This document shows, one piece after another, positions 1 through 7,704 of a DNA stretch of 64,000 bases. The DNA lies in assembly GCF_015355755.1 (NCBI RefSeq), contig NZ_JACVEE010000005.1:1-64000 (forward strand), in the 5' to 3' direction. Source of the stretch: Nocardia sp. XZ_19_385 (GTDB lineage Bacteria > Actinomycetota > Actinomycetes > Mycobacteriales > Mycobacteriaceae). The notes under the pieces are model-generated. The model was not told where the DNA came from. It did no database searches and saw only the letters and a list, made by a program, of their open reading frames with translations. Made by a program: the position numbers and the translations under genes. The first letter of the stretch is position 1; each line of letters starts with the position of its first letter.

Positions 1-103
1 GATGGGTTAAGGCCCCCCACAGACCATGGGGTTGATAGGCCAGAACTGGAAGCCCGGTAACGGGTGTAGGTGACTGGTACTAATCGGCCGAGGACTTACC
101 AAC
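1..103 (+). rRNA. rrl: 23S ribosomal RNA, 3' end (partial)
   Basis: This is the last ~100 bases of a 23S rRNA whose body lies before the window. The highly conserved tail GACTGGTACTAATCGGCCGA is present, followed by GGACTTAC, which in actinobacteria pairs with the 23S 5' end. The exact 3' end is uncertain by about 10 bases. A 5S gene follows on the same strand, as expected for an rRNA operon. Confidence 0.95.
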
Positions 104-219
104 AAAGAAGCTACGCGTCCACTGTGCAGTATCTGAAACAACACACTGCGTCTATCGCATTGGTTGGATCCCGGCTTTCGCCGGGACGACCGCGATAGGA
201 CGCGGTCGGTTTCATAGAG
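104..219 (+). other. 23S-5S internal transcribed spacer with processing stem
   Basis: The spacer holds nested inverted repeats: CGCGTCC at 114-120 with GGACGCG at 198-204, CTATCGC at 152-158 with GCGATAG at 192-198, and a CCCGGC/GCCGGG hairpin at 170-185. Such a stem between 23S and 5S is what RNase III-type rRNA processing would act on. No tRNA is present in the spacer. Confidence 0.7.
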
Positions 220-336
220 TTACGGCGGCTATAGCGGTGGGGAAACGCCCGGTCCCATTCCGAACCCGGAAGCTAAGGCCACCTGCGCCGATGGTACTGC
301 ACTCGACAGGGTGTGGGAGAGTAGGACACCGCCGGA
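220..336 (+). rRNA. rrf: 5S ribosomal RNA
   Basis: The sequence has the standard 5S layout of about 117 bases. The ends TTACGGCGG and CCGCCGGAA pair, and the conserved loop CCCATTCCGAACCCGGAAG is present in the middle. It lies downstream of the 23S tail and directly before a strong terminator, so it is the last gene of the rRNA operon. Confidence 0.95.
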
Positions 337-350
337 ACATCATTGCGAAA

Positions 351-380
351 GGCCCCCAACCATTGGTTGGGGGCCTTTTT
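351..380 (+). terminator. Rho-independent terminator of the rRNA operon
   Basis: An 11-base-pair perfect stem (GGCCCCCAACC / GGTTGGGGGCC) with a three-base loop is followed by five T residues. It sits about 15 bases after the 5S gene. It is the most classical intrinsic terminator in the window. Confidence 0.93.
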
Positions 381-464
381 GCGTTTCCTGACGTAGTCGA
401 GTGGGACACCACGGAGGGGCTACTCGGCCTCCGCCTCGGCTATGTCCCACCTGCGACTGTTCGT

Positions 465-1307
465 CTAGTCCTTGAGGAGGATGGCGCGGGTGTAGAGGAG
501 GGCGAAGCCGCGGCGTTGGGCGTTCTGCTGGGACTTTGAGCCGGGCTGGGTGGTGATGACGGCTATGTCGCAGCCGGCGGTGGTCGCGACTGCGAGGCGG
601 GTTGATAGCAGGGCGGATTGGACGCCCTGGCGGCGGTGGGCTGGGAGGGTGGCTGCGCCGGTGAGTTGGGCGATTCCGTTGGTGAGGCGCAGGCTTGCGG
701 CGCCGGCGACTTGGTCGTCGCGGGTTGCTACGTAGCGTTGGACGCCGGCGGCGGCGGTGAGGTCGCGCATGGCGTTGGCGATGATGTCGCGGGGGAATTC
801 CTCGTGGGAGGCGACGCCTTGGCTGTCGGGGTGGGCGAAGCCTTCGGCGACGATGTCGAGCCAGAGATCGAATTCGGTGTCGTCGCTGGGGCGTACTTCG
901 ATGGCTCCCGGTGGGACTGAGCTGGTGGTGGCGTCGGGCAGGGGGATGCCGAGGACGTTCTCGAAGTTGACGAGGCGATAGCCACGTGCGGTAAGCAGTT
1001 CGGCGAGGGGCGGGTCGGCGAGGTGGGCCAGCTCGATCTGGACGGGTGATTCCGCGGCCGCGTAGCGCTTTTCGATGTCGTCGAGTTCCGCTGTGGTCGG
1101 TGTACCGGCGAAGCCGAGACCTGCCACCTTGTTGAGGGGCGAACCCGGCTCGGCGAAGGAGGCCACGCCGCCGGCCAGCGGGACGGTGAAGCCTCCGCCG
1201 CCCAGGCGTTCCGCGGCCGCGGCGCTGCCCATGGTGATCAGGTCGGTCTCGGCGCGTTCGATGCGCGCGGCGAGTTCGGTACTGCAGAACAGGGATCCGC
1301 TGGTCAT
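465..1307 (-). CDS. GNAT family N-acetyltransferase
   Basis: This 280-residue protein carries an acetyl-CoA-dependent GNAT fold in its second half. The acetyl-CoA pyrophosphate loop is LPAHRRQGVQSALLS near residue 225, preceded by the beta strands GAASLRLTNGIAQLTGAA. The N-terminal half (TELAARIERAETDLITMG) is typical of two-lobed GNAT proteins of actinobacteria, whose substrates are mostly unknown. The frame stays open upstream through the antisense of nucS, but the ATG chosen here has a TACGCT box 6 bases before it, which suggests a leaderless mRNA and argues against longer starts. It is transcribed divergently from nucS. No substrate can be assigned. Confidence 0.82.
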   Translation of the reverse strand: MTSGSLFCSTELAARIERAETDLITMGSAAAAERLGGGGFTVPLAGGVASFAEPGSPLNKVAGLGFAGTPTTAELDDIEKRYAAAESPVQIELAHLADPPLAELLTARGYRLVNFENVLGIPLPDATTSSVPPGAIEVRPSDDTEFDLWLDIVAEGFAHPDSQGVASHEEFPRDIIANAMRDLTAAAGVQRYVATRDDQVAGAASLRLTNGIAQLTGAATLPAHRRQGVQSALLSTRLAVATTAGCDIAVITTQPGSKSQQNAQRRGFALLYTRAILLKD

Positions 1308-1418
1308 CGGAGCAGCGTAATCCGTGCGCGCACCGTCGGGCCAGGGAATTTCCGGCGCGCGCCGTGGCGACTGCCGGGCGCGTCGAGCGGGCTGTCGGCA
1401 AGGGCCTAAACTCGACCG

Positions 1419-2102
1419 GTGCGCCTTGTGATTGCTCGTTGCCAGGTCGATTACGTCGGTCGGCTTACCGCCCATCTGCCGATGGCCAAGCGGCTGTTGA
1501 TGATCAAGAACGACGGTTCGGTGCTGGTGCATTCCGACGGCGGGTCCTACAAGCCGCTGAACTGGATGAGCCCGCCGTGCTGGCTGGAGGAACGCGACGG
1601 GGACGCGCCCGAGGGCGCGAAGGCGCTGTGGGTGGTGACCAACAAGGCCGGCGAGGAACTGCGGATCACCATCGAGGAGATCGAGCACGACTCGGCGCAT
1701 GAGCTCGGCGTCGACCCCGGCTTGGTGAAAGACGGTGTGGAGGCGCACCTTCAGGCATTGCTGGCCGAGCACATCGAGACGCTCGGTCCGGGATATTCGC
1801 TGATTCGGCGCGAGTACATGACGGCCATCGGGCCGGTGGACATCCTGTGCCGCAATGCCGACGGCGCCACCGTCGCGGTGGAGATCAAGCGCCGCGGTGA
1901 GATCGACGGCGTGGAACAGCTGACCCGCTACCTGGAGCTGCTGAATCGTGATCCGCTGCTGGCGCCGGTCGCGGGCGTTTTCGCGGCCCAGCAGATCAAG
2001 CCGCAGGCCAAAACCCTGGCTGAGGACCGTGGAATCCGCTGCCTCACCCTCGATTACAACGCCCTGCGCGGCACGGACAGCACCGAATTCCGTCTGTTCT
2101 GA
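1419..2102 (+). CDS. nucS: Mismatch-specific endonuclease NucS (EndoMS)
   Basis: NucS replaces MutS/MutL in actinobacteria: it cuts both strands around G-T, G-G and T-T mispairs and works with the sliding clamp. The 227-residue protein is full length and closely matches mycobacterial NucS. It has an N-terminal DNA-binding half ([20 protein letters not shown]) and a C-terminal RecB-like nuclease half with GPVDILC, then VAVEIKRRG (the ExK of the PD-D/ExK site) and the conserved [15 protein letters not shown]. The C-terminal TEFRLF resembles the usual clamp-binding tail. The start is GTG with TAAACT ending 6 bases upstream and no Shine-Dalgarno sequence, which suggests leaderless expression. It is divergent from the acetyltransferase gene. 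Confidence 0.96.
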   Translation: MRLVIARCQVDYVGRLTAHLPMAKRLLMIKNDGSVLVHSDGGSYKPLNWMSPPCWLEERDGDAPEGAKALWVVTNKAGEELRITIEEIEHDSAHELGVDPGLVKDGVEAHLQALLAEHIETLGPGYSLIRREYMTAIGPVDILCRNADGATVAVEIKRRGEIDGVEQLTRYLELLNRDPLLAPVAGVFAAQQIKPQAKTLAEDRGIRCLTLDYNALRGTDSTEFRLF

Positions 2103-2189
2103 GGGCAAGGCCGGTCCGGCCGTCGGCGGCCCGCACAGTCACGCGTAGCCGAGGGTTTGCGCTCTCGGGCGAGGATTTAGGCTTGAGGT

Positions 2190-2507
2190 ATGCCTCGTCG
2201 GAAACCACGCGCGCACTCACGGAACGCCAAGTCCGGTGGCGACGCGCTGGGCGAGGGTTTCCCGGCGGGATTCGAGCTCAGCAGGTCCGTCGAGGGCCCC
2301 GACGGTGAGTCCTATGTCGTGCGCACCATTCCCGGCAGCCGCGCTACCAAGACCTACCGCTGTCCCGGCTGCGATCACGAAATCCTCCCTGGCGTAGCCC
2401 ATATCGTCGCTTGGCCGACGTATGGCGGGGAAGAGGATCGCAGGCACTGGCACCGCGGCTGCTGGAATGGACGCCAAACCCGCCGCATCACGAGACGGTG
2501 GTCCTGA
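2190..2507 (+). CDS. Small conserved protein with a CxxC...H zinc-ribbon-like motif
   Basis: This 105-residue basic protein has CPGC at about residues 58-61 and HWHRGCW at about 86-92, a spacing that suggests a small zinc site. Its N-terminus is rich in Arg and Lys and its C-terminus is an Arg-rich tail. Homologues are widespread in actinobacteria next to nucS and are often annotated as ATP/GTP-binding proteins, but no P-loop is visible here. Function is unknown; nucleic acid binding is a guess from charge. The ATG is preceded by TAGGCT at 6 bases, another leaderless signature. Confidence 0.8.
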   Translation: MPRRKPRAHSRNAKSGGDALGEGFPAGFELSRSVEGPDGESYVVRTIPGSRATKTYRCPGCDHEILPGVAHIVAWPTYGGEEDRRHWHRGCWNGRQTRRITRRWS

Positions 2508-2669
2508 TCGTCAACGTGCGGCGGGGCTGTCATCAGGCGCATCTATCGGACGAGCAAGGGCCTTCTGGTTTCTAGATATACCGTAGGCCACTTCCGGCAC
2601 ATACACCTGGGTCGGTTTCGGGACAGATGTGACAGTGAAACGGTCGCGACCCACCCTCTGGAAATTAGG

Positions 2670-2697
2670 AAGGCCGCCCCCTCGCGGGAGCGGCCTT
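2670..2697. terminator. Bidirectional hairpin between convergent genes
   Basis: The 292-base gap between two convergent genes contains AAGGCCGC and GCGGCCTT arms around a GC-rich loop. Neither side has a good T run, so termination efficiency is uncertain, but the position fits a shared terminator. I see no gene in the rest of the gap. Confidence 0.55.
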
Positions 2698-2799
2698 CGA
2701 TCGAATTATCTTGTGGGACTACGGCTTCAGCCGCTGTCCCGCATCTGTGTAGTTGTCACAGCATCGCCCACGTGCGTCGTCGCCCGAGTGGTTCCGATG

Positions 2800-3798
2800 T
2801 CAGGCGATGTCAGCGTTCTCGCGCTCGTCGGCGTCGATGTCCTCGTCCTCGGACGCGACCTCGGGGATGGCCTTGGTGCGGGAACCGGAGACCTGCTTGT
2901 TGCCGCCGCCGATCGACTTGCGCTGATCCGGAACGCCGTCCAGCAGTTCGCTTTCCCGGTTGACCGCCGCGAGCATGGCCGGCACCGAGTCGAGCTGGCC
3001 GCGAATGCCGAGCAGCTGGGCCAGGACCCGGCCGCGCAGCACGCGCATCTCCTCGGCCAGTTCCTTGGCGTGCGCGATCTTGCGGTCGGAGGTCTGGGTG
3101 GCGGAGGTGATGAGACGGTTGGCCTCGTCGGTCGCGTCCTTGATCCGCTGTGCGGCCTCGGCGCGGCTGGTGGCCTCCAGCTCCTCCATGGCGCGGGTGA
3201 GCTTGGTGCGACGCTCGGCCATGGTGACTTCGAAGTCCTGCTGGGTGGCCTTGCGCTTGGCGTCGGCTTCCTTGCCGATACGGTCGGCCTCGGCCTGGGC
3301 GGCCTCGATGATCTTGGTGGACTCGGTACGCGCGTTCGCGAGGGTCTGCTCGAACTCGATCTCGAGCGCCTCGCGCTTCTCCTTCGTCTCCCCGAGCAGG
3401 GACTCGTACTTGCCGCGCATCTCGGTCGCCTGCTGCTCGGCGATCGACACCATCTCGGCGGCCTCGGCCTGCGCCAGGGCGCGGACCTCGGAGGCCTCGT
3501 CGGAGGCCAGGCGCAGCATGCGCGAGATACGGTCGGACATGCCTTCCGCCGTGGTCGGCGGAACGGAGAGCCGATCGACCTCCTTCCGGAGTTCGTCGAT
3601 CTCGTCCCGAGCGTCTTCCAGCTGGCTCGCGAGATTCCGGGCCTGCGCCGCGGCGGCATCCCGGTCGGTAGCGGTGACCCTTAGTTCAGCGTCGAAGCGG
3701 TCGAAGTAGTTGCGTACCTCGTCTTGCGCATAACCCTTGCGCACAACGGTGAAGGGCAGTGCAACGAAGCGATTGCGATCGGACTCAGGTGACGACAT
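2800..3798 (-). CDS. DivIVA-domain coiled-coil protein (Scy/FilP-like)
   Basis: This 332-residue protein starts with a DivIVA-like N-terminal segment (FTVVRKGYAQDEVRNYFDRF), followed by a long Ala/Glu/Arg-rich coiled coil (about residues 35-265) and an acidic tail (SEDEDIDADEREN). Such proteins form polar or filamentous scaffolds in actinobacteria. In Streptomyces coelicolor, from memory, scy and filP lie beside the methylmalonyl-CoA epimerase and thiolase genes, and this gene lies beside the same two, which supports a Scy/FilP relationship. M. tuberculosis lacks an evident counterpart at this position. The chosen ATG has TAGTTT 7 bases upstream; an in-frame TTG lies three codons earlier. Whether it is a true cytoskeletal element cannot be decided from sequence. 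Confidence 0.8.
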   Translation of the reverse strand: MSSPESDRNRFVALPFTVVRKGYAQDEVRNYFDRFDAELRVTATDRDAAAAQARNLASQLEDARDEIDELRKEVDRLSVPPTTAEGMSDRISRMLRLASDEASEVRALAQAEAAEMVSIAEQQATEMRGKYESLLGETKEKREALEIEFEQTLANARTESTKIIEAAQAEADRIGKEADAKRKATQQDFEVTMAERRTKLTRAMEELEATSRAEAAQRIKDATDEANRLITSATQTSDRKIAHAKELAEEMRVLRGRVLAQLLGIRGQLDSVPAMLAAVNRESELLDGVPDQRKSIGGGNKQVSGSRTKAIPEVASEDEDIDADERENADIA

Positions 3799-3884
3799 GG
3801 CACACAAACTACAGCCTCTTCGAAGGTCATGGTGACTCGACCGCGAATGTGATTCCGAAGAAGTTTCCGGCCTCGATCTTGGTA

Positions 3885-4358
3885 CTAGTGAGTAAGATTC
3901 GGGTTCGGCTCGACCAACTCGATCAGCACACCGCCAGCATCCTTGGGGTGGATGAAATTGATGCGGGAATCGGCCGTTCCGCGCCGGGGGGCGTCGTACA
4001 GCAAACGCAGACCTCGATCCCGTAAATAGGTAGAGACGGCTTCGATGTCGGTGACGCGGTAGGCCAGTTGTTGCAGGCCGGGTCCGCTGCGATCAATGAA
4101 CTTGGCGATGGTCGACTCCGCGTTGAGCGGAGCCAGCAACTGGATGGCAGTCGCGGTGTCCGCGGCGCCGGGCAGCGAAAGCATGGCCTCGTGCACGCCC
4201 TGCGACTCGTTGACCTCGCGATGTGTCTCGATCATGCCGAGGTTCTCGGCGTACCAGGTGATGGCGGCGTCCAGGTCCGGTACCGCGATACCGACGTGAT
4301 CGACGGCGATGACGTAGTCCCCCGGGATGAAACCGTGTTCATTTGAAGCTGTGCTCAC
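3885..4358 (-). CDS. mce: Methylmalonyl-CoA epimerase
   Basis: This 157-residue VOC-fold enzyme interconverts (R)- and (S)-methylmalonyl-CoA in propionate and odd-chain fatty acid catabolism. The paired beta-alpha-beta modules are visible: [20 protein letters not shown] near residue 20 (first metal His) and [19 protein letters not shown] at the C-terminus (final metal Glu). The middle metal segment reads QQLAYRV where many non-actinobacterial enzymes have HH, a feature I recall from actinobacterial homologues. The GTG start has TACCTT 6 bases upstream. It is divergent from the thiolase gene, a conserved pairing (Rv1322A-Rv1323). Confidence 0.93.
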   Translation of the reverse strand: MSTASNEHGFIPGDYVIAVDHVGIAVPDLDAAITWYAENLGMIETHREVNESQGVHEAMLSLPGAADTATAIQLLAPLNAESTIAKFIDRSGPGLQQLAYRVTDIEAVSTYLRDRGLRLLYDAPRRGTADSRINFIHPKDAGGVLIELVEPNPNLTH

Positions 4359-4454
4359 TACTTGAAGGTAGCTTGCCCTGGTTGCCTGTGGGGCAGCCGT
4401 ACCAGTTACCGTGGAGTAGTTCCCCAGGAAAGCACAGAACAGCGAGGTCTAGTC

Positions 4455-5636
4455 GTGACCACAACCGTCATCGTCTCCGGTGCTCGTACCCCCATCGGCC
4501 GGCTGCTCGGCGGCCTCAAAGGCTTCACCGGGTCCGACCTCGGCGGCATCGCCATCAAGGCGGCGCTGGAGAAGGGTGGCGTGGCGCCCGAGCAGGTCGA
4601 CTACGTGATCATGGGCCAGGTGCTGACCGCGGGCGCGGGCCAGATCCCGGCGCGGCAGGCCGCCGTGGCCGCGGGCATCCCGATGGATGTGCCGGCGCTC
4701 ACGCTGAACAAGGTGTGCCTTTCCGGCATCAACGCGATCGCCATGGCGGATCAGCTGATTCGCGCGGGCGAGTACGAGATCGTGGTCGCGGGCGGCCAGG
4801 AGTCCATGACCCAGGCCCCGCATCTGCTGGAGAAGTCCCGCGAGGGCTTCAAGTACGGCGATGTCACCATGCTCGACCACATGGCCTTCGACGGACTGCA
4901 CGACATCTTCACCGACCAGGCCATGGGCGCGCTCACCGAGACCCGCAACGACACCGACACGGTGAGCCGCGAGGATCAGGACGCGTTCGCGGCGGCCTCG
5001 CACCAGCGTGCGGCGGCGGCCTGGAAGAACGGTGTCTTCGACGACGAGGTGGTCCCGGTCGCGGTGCCGCAGCGCAAGGGCGACCCGATCATGGTGAGCG
5101 CCGACGAGGGCATCCGCGCCGACACCACCGCCGAATCGCTGGCCAAGCTGCGCCCGGCGTTCCGCAAGGACGGCACCATCACCGCAGGCACCGCCTCACA
5201 AATCTCCGACGGCGCCGCCGCAGTGGTCGTGATGAGCAAGGAGAAGGCACAGTCGCTCGGCCTGACCTGGATCGCGGAGATCGGCAAGGCAGGCGTCGTC
5301 GCCGGCCCGGATTCGACCCTGCAGGACCAGCCGGCCAACGCCATCGCCAAAGCCTGTGAGCGGGAGGGGATCTCCCCGGCCGACCTGGATCTGGTGGAAA
5401 TCAACGAGGCTTTCGCCGCGGTCGGCATCGCGTCGACCCGCAAGCTCGGCATCGATCCCGAGAAGGTGAACGTCAACGGCGGCGCCATCGCCGTCGGCCA
5501 CCCGCTCGGCATGTCCGGCGCCCGCATCGTCCTGCACTTGGCCCTCGAACTGAAGCGCCGCGGCGGCGGCATCGGCGCGGCAGCCCTGTGCGGCGGCGGC
5601 GGCCAGGGCGACGCCCTCATCATCAGGGCCGGCTAA
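4455..5636 (+). CDS. fadA4: Acetyl-CoA C-acetyltransferase (thiolase)
   Basis: This 393-residue thiolase condenses or cleaves acetoacetyl-CoA. The nucleophilic Cys lies in [12 protein letters not shown] (about residue 89). The His of [14 protein letters not shown] and the second Cys of [12 protein letters not shown] complete the active site near residues 350 and 380. A longer open frame exists upstream, but GTG is preferred because GAGG sits 7 bases before it and the protein then begins [14 protein letters not shown] like other family members. It is divergent from mce and corresponds to Rv1323 in M. tuberculosis. Confidence 0.94.
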   Translation: MTTTVIVSGARTPIGRLLGGLKGFTGSDLGGIAIKAALEKGGVAPEQVDYVIMGQVLTAGAGQIPARQAAVAAGIPMDVPALTLNKVCLSGINAIAMADQLIRAGEYEIVVAGGQESMTQAPHLLEKSREGFKYGDVTMLDHMAFDGLHDIFTDQAMGALTETRNDTDTVSREDQDAFAAASHQRAAAAWKNGVFDDEVVPVAVPQRKGDPIMVSADEGIRADTTAESLAKLRPAFRKDGTITAGTASQISDGAAAVVVMSKEKAQSLGLTWIAEIGKAGVVAGPDSTLQDQPANAIAKACEREGISPADLDLVEINEAFAAVGIASTRKLGIDPEKVNVNGGAIAVGHPLGMSGARIVLHLALELKRRGGGIGAAALCGGGGQGDALIIRAG

Positions 5637-5641
5637 CCGCC

Positions 5642-5663
5642 CCGAGACCAATAAGGGTCTCGG
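5642..5663 (+). terminator. Hairpin after the thiolase gene
   Basis: CCGAGACC and GGTCTCGG form a perfect 8-base-pair stem with a six-base loop, five bases after the thiolase stop codon. There is no T run, so the terminator call rests on stem and position. Confidence 0.6.
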
Positions 5664-5684
5664 CTACCCCCTTGTGACATGGTC

Positions 5685-5704
5685 CACTACGACATGTCGT
5701 AGTG
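5685..5704. promoter_or_regulatory. Perfect 20-bp palindrome, probable operator
   Basis: CACTACGACA followed by TGTCGTAGTG is a perfect inverted repeat without spacer. It lies 20-40 bases upstream of the DUF3817 gene start and just before its proposed -10 box. This is the size and position of a TetR-type or similar dimeric repressor site. The regulator is not identifiable in the window. Confidence 0.7.
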
Positions 5705-5724
5705 CATACGGCACAATGTTGGCC

Positions 5725-6105
5725 ATGGGCAATATTTTCGACCTGAGCACTGTTGCGAAGCGGTTTCGGTTCATCGCTGTGCTCGAGGCGATCTCCTGGG
5801 TGGGTCTGCTGACCGGCATGGCGTTCAAGTACAGCTGGTTGGGCCTGCCTGACCCCGGGAATGAGGTCGGGGTGAAGATCTTCGGGCCGGTGCACGGGAT
5901 CATCTTCGTGCTGTTCCTGGTGACGGCGCTGCTCGCTGCGCGTGAGTTGAAGTGGAACTGGAAGACCACGCTGCTGGCGCTGGCGTCCAGCATTCCGCCG
6001 CTGTTCACCGTGATCTTCGAGGTCTGGGCGCAGCGCACCGGCCAGTTGGGTGAGCTGAGCGATCCCGGCTCGGTATCCAAAGAAGCCACCGCCGTCTCCT
6101 CGTGA
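5725..6105 (+). CDS. DUF3817 integral membrane protein
   Basis: This 126-residue membrane protein has about three hydrophobic helices (FIAVLEAISWVGLLTGMAF, a helix after GPVHGIIFV, and TTLLALASSIPPLFTVIFE) and the conserved GPVHG motif of the family. Function is unknown. It is the first of two DUF3817 genes in the window; the other is the LprD-linked homologue near 35.1 kb. The ATG chosen has CACAAT 7 bases upstream; an in-frame ATG three codons earlier is possible. A perfect palindrome lies directly upstream. Confidence 0.85.
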   Translation: MGNIFDLSTVAKRFRFIAVLEAISWVGLLTGMAFKYSWLGLPDPGNEVGVKIFGPVHGIIFVLFLVTALLAARELKWNWKTTLLALASSIPPLFTVIFEVWAQRTGQLGELSDPGSVSKEATAVSS

Positions 6106-6118
6106 CAAACTGGAAACC

Positions 6119-7021
6119 GTGAATCGACCTGCCCCACGCCGTCCTTCGCCCGCCGTCGCCGCCGCAATGTCCGGTGCGGTGGATCTGTCCAGCTTGAAGC
6201 AGCCGCCTGCCGCGCCGGATGGCGCTGCGCCCGGCGGCGATTACGCGGTCGGCGAGGCGGATTTCGAGACGAAGGTGTTGCGCCGGTCCGTCCAGGTACC
6301 GGTGGTGGTGGCGCTGTTCTCACAGCGCAGCCCGGGCAGCGTCGAGCTGGTCCGCACGCTGGAGCGCCTGGTTGTCGAAGACGGCGGCGCCTGGGCGCTG
6401 GCCACCGTCGAGGCCGAGAGCAATATGCGCATCGCGCAGGCGCTGCAGGTGCAGGGCATTCCGACGGTGGTCGCGATCGCTGGTGGCCGCCCGCTCGCCG
6501 ATTTCGAAGGCGCGCAGCCGGAGCCGCAGGTGCGGCAGTGGTTGAACGCGGTCATCGACGCGGTCGCGGGCAAGCTGCCCGGGGACGAGGGCGAGGCGCA
6601 GCCGGAACCCGAGGACCCGCGCTTTACCGCCGCCGAGGAAGCCCTGGAGCGCGGCGACCTCGCCGGCGCGGAGGCGGCCTACGAGGAGATCATCGCGGCC
6701 GAGCCGGGCAATGAAGAGGCCAAGGCCGCGCTGCGGCAGCTCCGCTTCCTGGCCCGCGCGCAGTCCATCCCGGACTCGATTGTGGCCACCGCCGACGCGG
6801 ATCCCGCGAATGTCGATGCCGCGCTGGACGCCGCCGACGTCGAAATGCTGAATCAGCGTCCGGAGGCTTCCTTCGATCGCCTGATCGCACTGATCAAGCG
6901 CACCGCCGGCGACGATCGCACCAAGGCCCGGACTCGCCTGCTGGAGCTCTTCGAATTGTTCGACGCGGCCGAGCCTTTCGTCGTCGCGGCCCGTCGTAAG
7001 CTTGCCGCCGCTCTGTACTAA
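6119..7021 (+). CDS. Thioredoxin-fold/TPR protein, CnoX (YbbN)-like
   Basis: This 300-residue protein has a Pro/Ala-rich N-terminus, a thioredoxin fold (about residues 40-145, VPVVVALFSQRSPGSVELV through GIPTVVAIAGGRPLADFEG) and C-terminal TPR-like helices (about 165-300). CnoX proteins act as holdases linked to chaperonins. The usual CxxC is replaced by SQRS, so no thiol-disulfide chemistry is possible at that site, as in several actinobacterial homologues (Rv1324-like). The GTG start has CAAACT 7 bases upstream. It follows the DUF3817 gene by 13 bases and corresponds in position to M. tuberculosis Rv1324. Confidence 0.88.
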   Translation: MNRPAPRRPSPAVAAAMSGAVDLSSLKQPPAAPDGAAPGGDYAVGEADFETKVLRRSVQVPVVVALFSQRSPGSVELVRTLERLVVEDGGAWALATVEAESNMRIAQALQVQGIPTVVAIAGGRPLADFEGAQPEPQVRQWLNAVIDAVAGKLPGDEGEAQPEPEDPRFTAAEEALERGDLAGAEAAYEEIIAAEPGNEEAKAALRQLRFLARAQSIPDSIVATADADPANVDAALDAADVEMLNQRPEASFDRLIALIKRTAGDDRTKARTRLLELFELFDAAEPFVVAARRKLAAALY

Positions 7022-7051
7022 GTACGTAGTCGTTGGCGGGGCGGGGCGAGG

Positions 7052-7648
7052 CTAGAAGCGGATGTGGCTGAGGCTGACCTTCGCCCGGCGCAGGCGGGTG
7101 CGGAGCGCGCCGTCGGTATTCGGGGTGAGGGTGAGGCCGGCCGCGGTGGCGATGCGGTCGGCCACCTCGCTGACGCTGATGTGATCGGTCTGGATGTGCT
7201 CGGCGAATTCGGGGCGTTGCAGGGCATCCAGGCAGCGGTCGATGCGGTCGACGGCGAAGCTGTCGAAGCGGAGACCGAAGCCGCCGCGTGCGCGCAGACG
7301 CTGCCGAACAGTCTCGCGATCGGCCAGGAGGGCGAAATGCCTGACGTCGTGGCCGGTTTCGCGGAGCCGCCCGACGGTTTCGTCGAAGTAGGCGGGGTTC
7401 ACGACGGTCATCGGGGCGATGACCACGCCGTCGTGTTTGTTGAGCACCAGGTCGAGGACTTCGAAGACGCCCTGCCGCCAGGCGGGGAGGTCCTGGAAGT
7501 CGCCGCGTAGCTCCCTGGGCATCGTGCGGTGCAGGCCGAAGCCGACCATTTCCGGATCACAGACGACGCTGCCGGGCAGGCGGCGGTGCAATTCGTATGC
7601 GGTCTGGGTCTTTCCACCGCCGAACGGGCCGTTGATCCACACGAGCAT
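7052..7648 (-). CDS. P-loop NTPase, TmrB-like
   Basis: This 198-residue ATP-binding protein has a Walker A motif at the very start (WINGPFGGGKT). It resembles TmrB-type proteins, some of which confer tunicamycin resistance, and small nucleoside-kinase-like ATPases. The later segments VVIAPMTVVNPAYFDETV and the Arg-rich C-terminus fit that family. I chose the ATG that has TACTGT exactly 7 bases upstream rather than the GTG three codons earlier. Substrate unknown; resistance function is only suggested by family. Confidence 0.8.
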   Translation of the reverse strand: MLVWINGPFGGGKTQTAYELHRRLPGSVVCDPEMVGFGLHRTMPRELRGDFQDLPAWRQGVFEVLDLVLNKHDGVVIAPMTVVNPAYFDETVGRLRETGHDVRHFALLADRETVRQRLRARGGFGLRFDSFAVDRIDRCLDALQRPEFAEHIQTDHISVSEVADRIATAAGLTLTPNTDGALRTRLRRAKVSLSHIRF

Positions 7649-7704
7649 GATCGACACAGTACCGATGCCGCGGAAATAGGCTGGCAGGGCGAATTTTCAA
7701 GCGG

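Noticed and set aside
1308..2108. N-terminal extension of the acetyltransferase gene
   Set aside because: The extension is antisense to nucS; the downstream ATG has a -10 box at the right spacing and gives a normal GNAT length.
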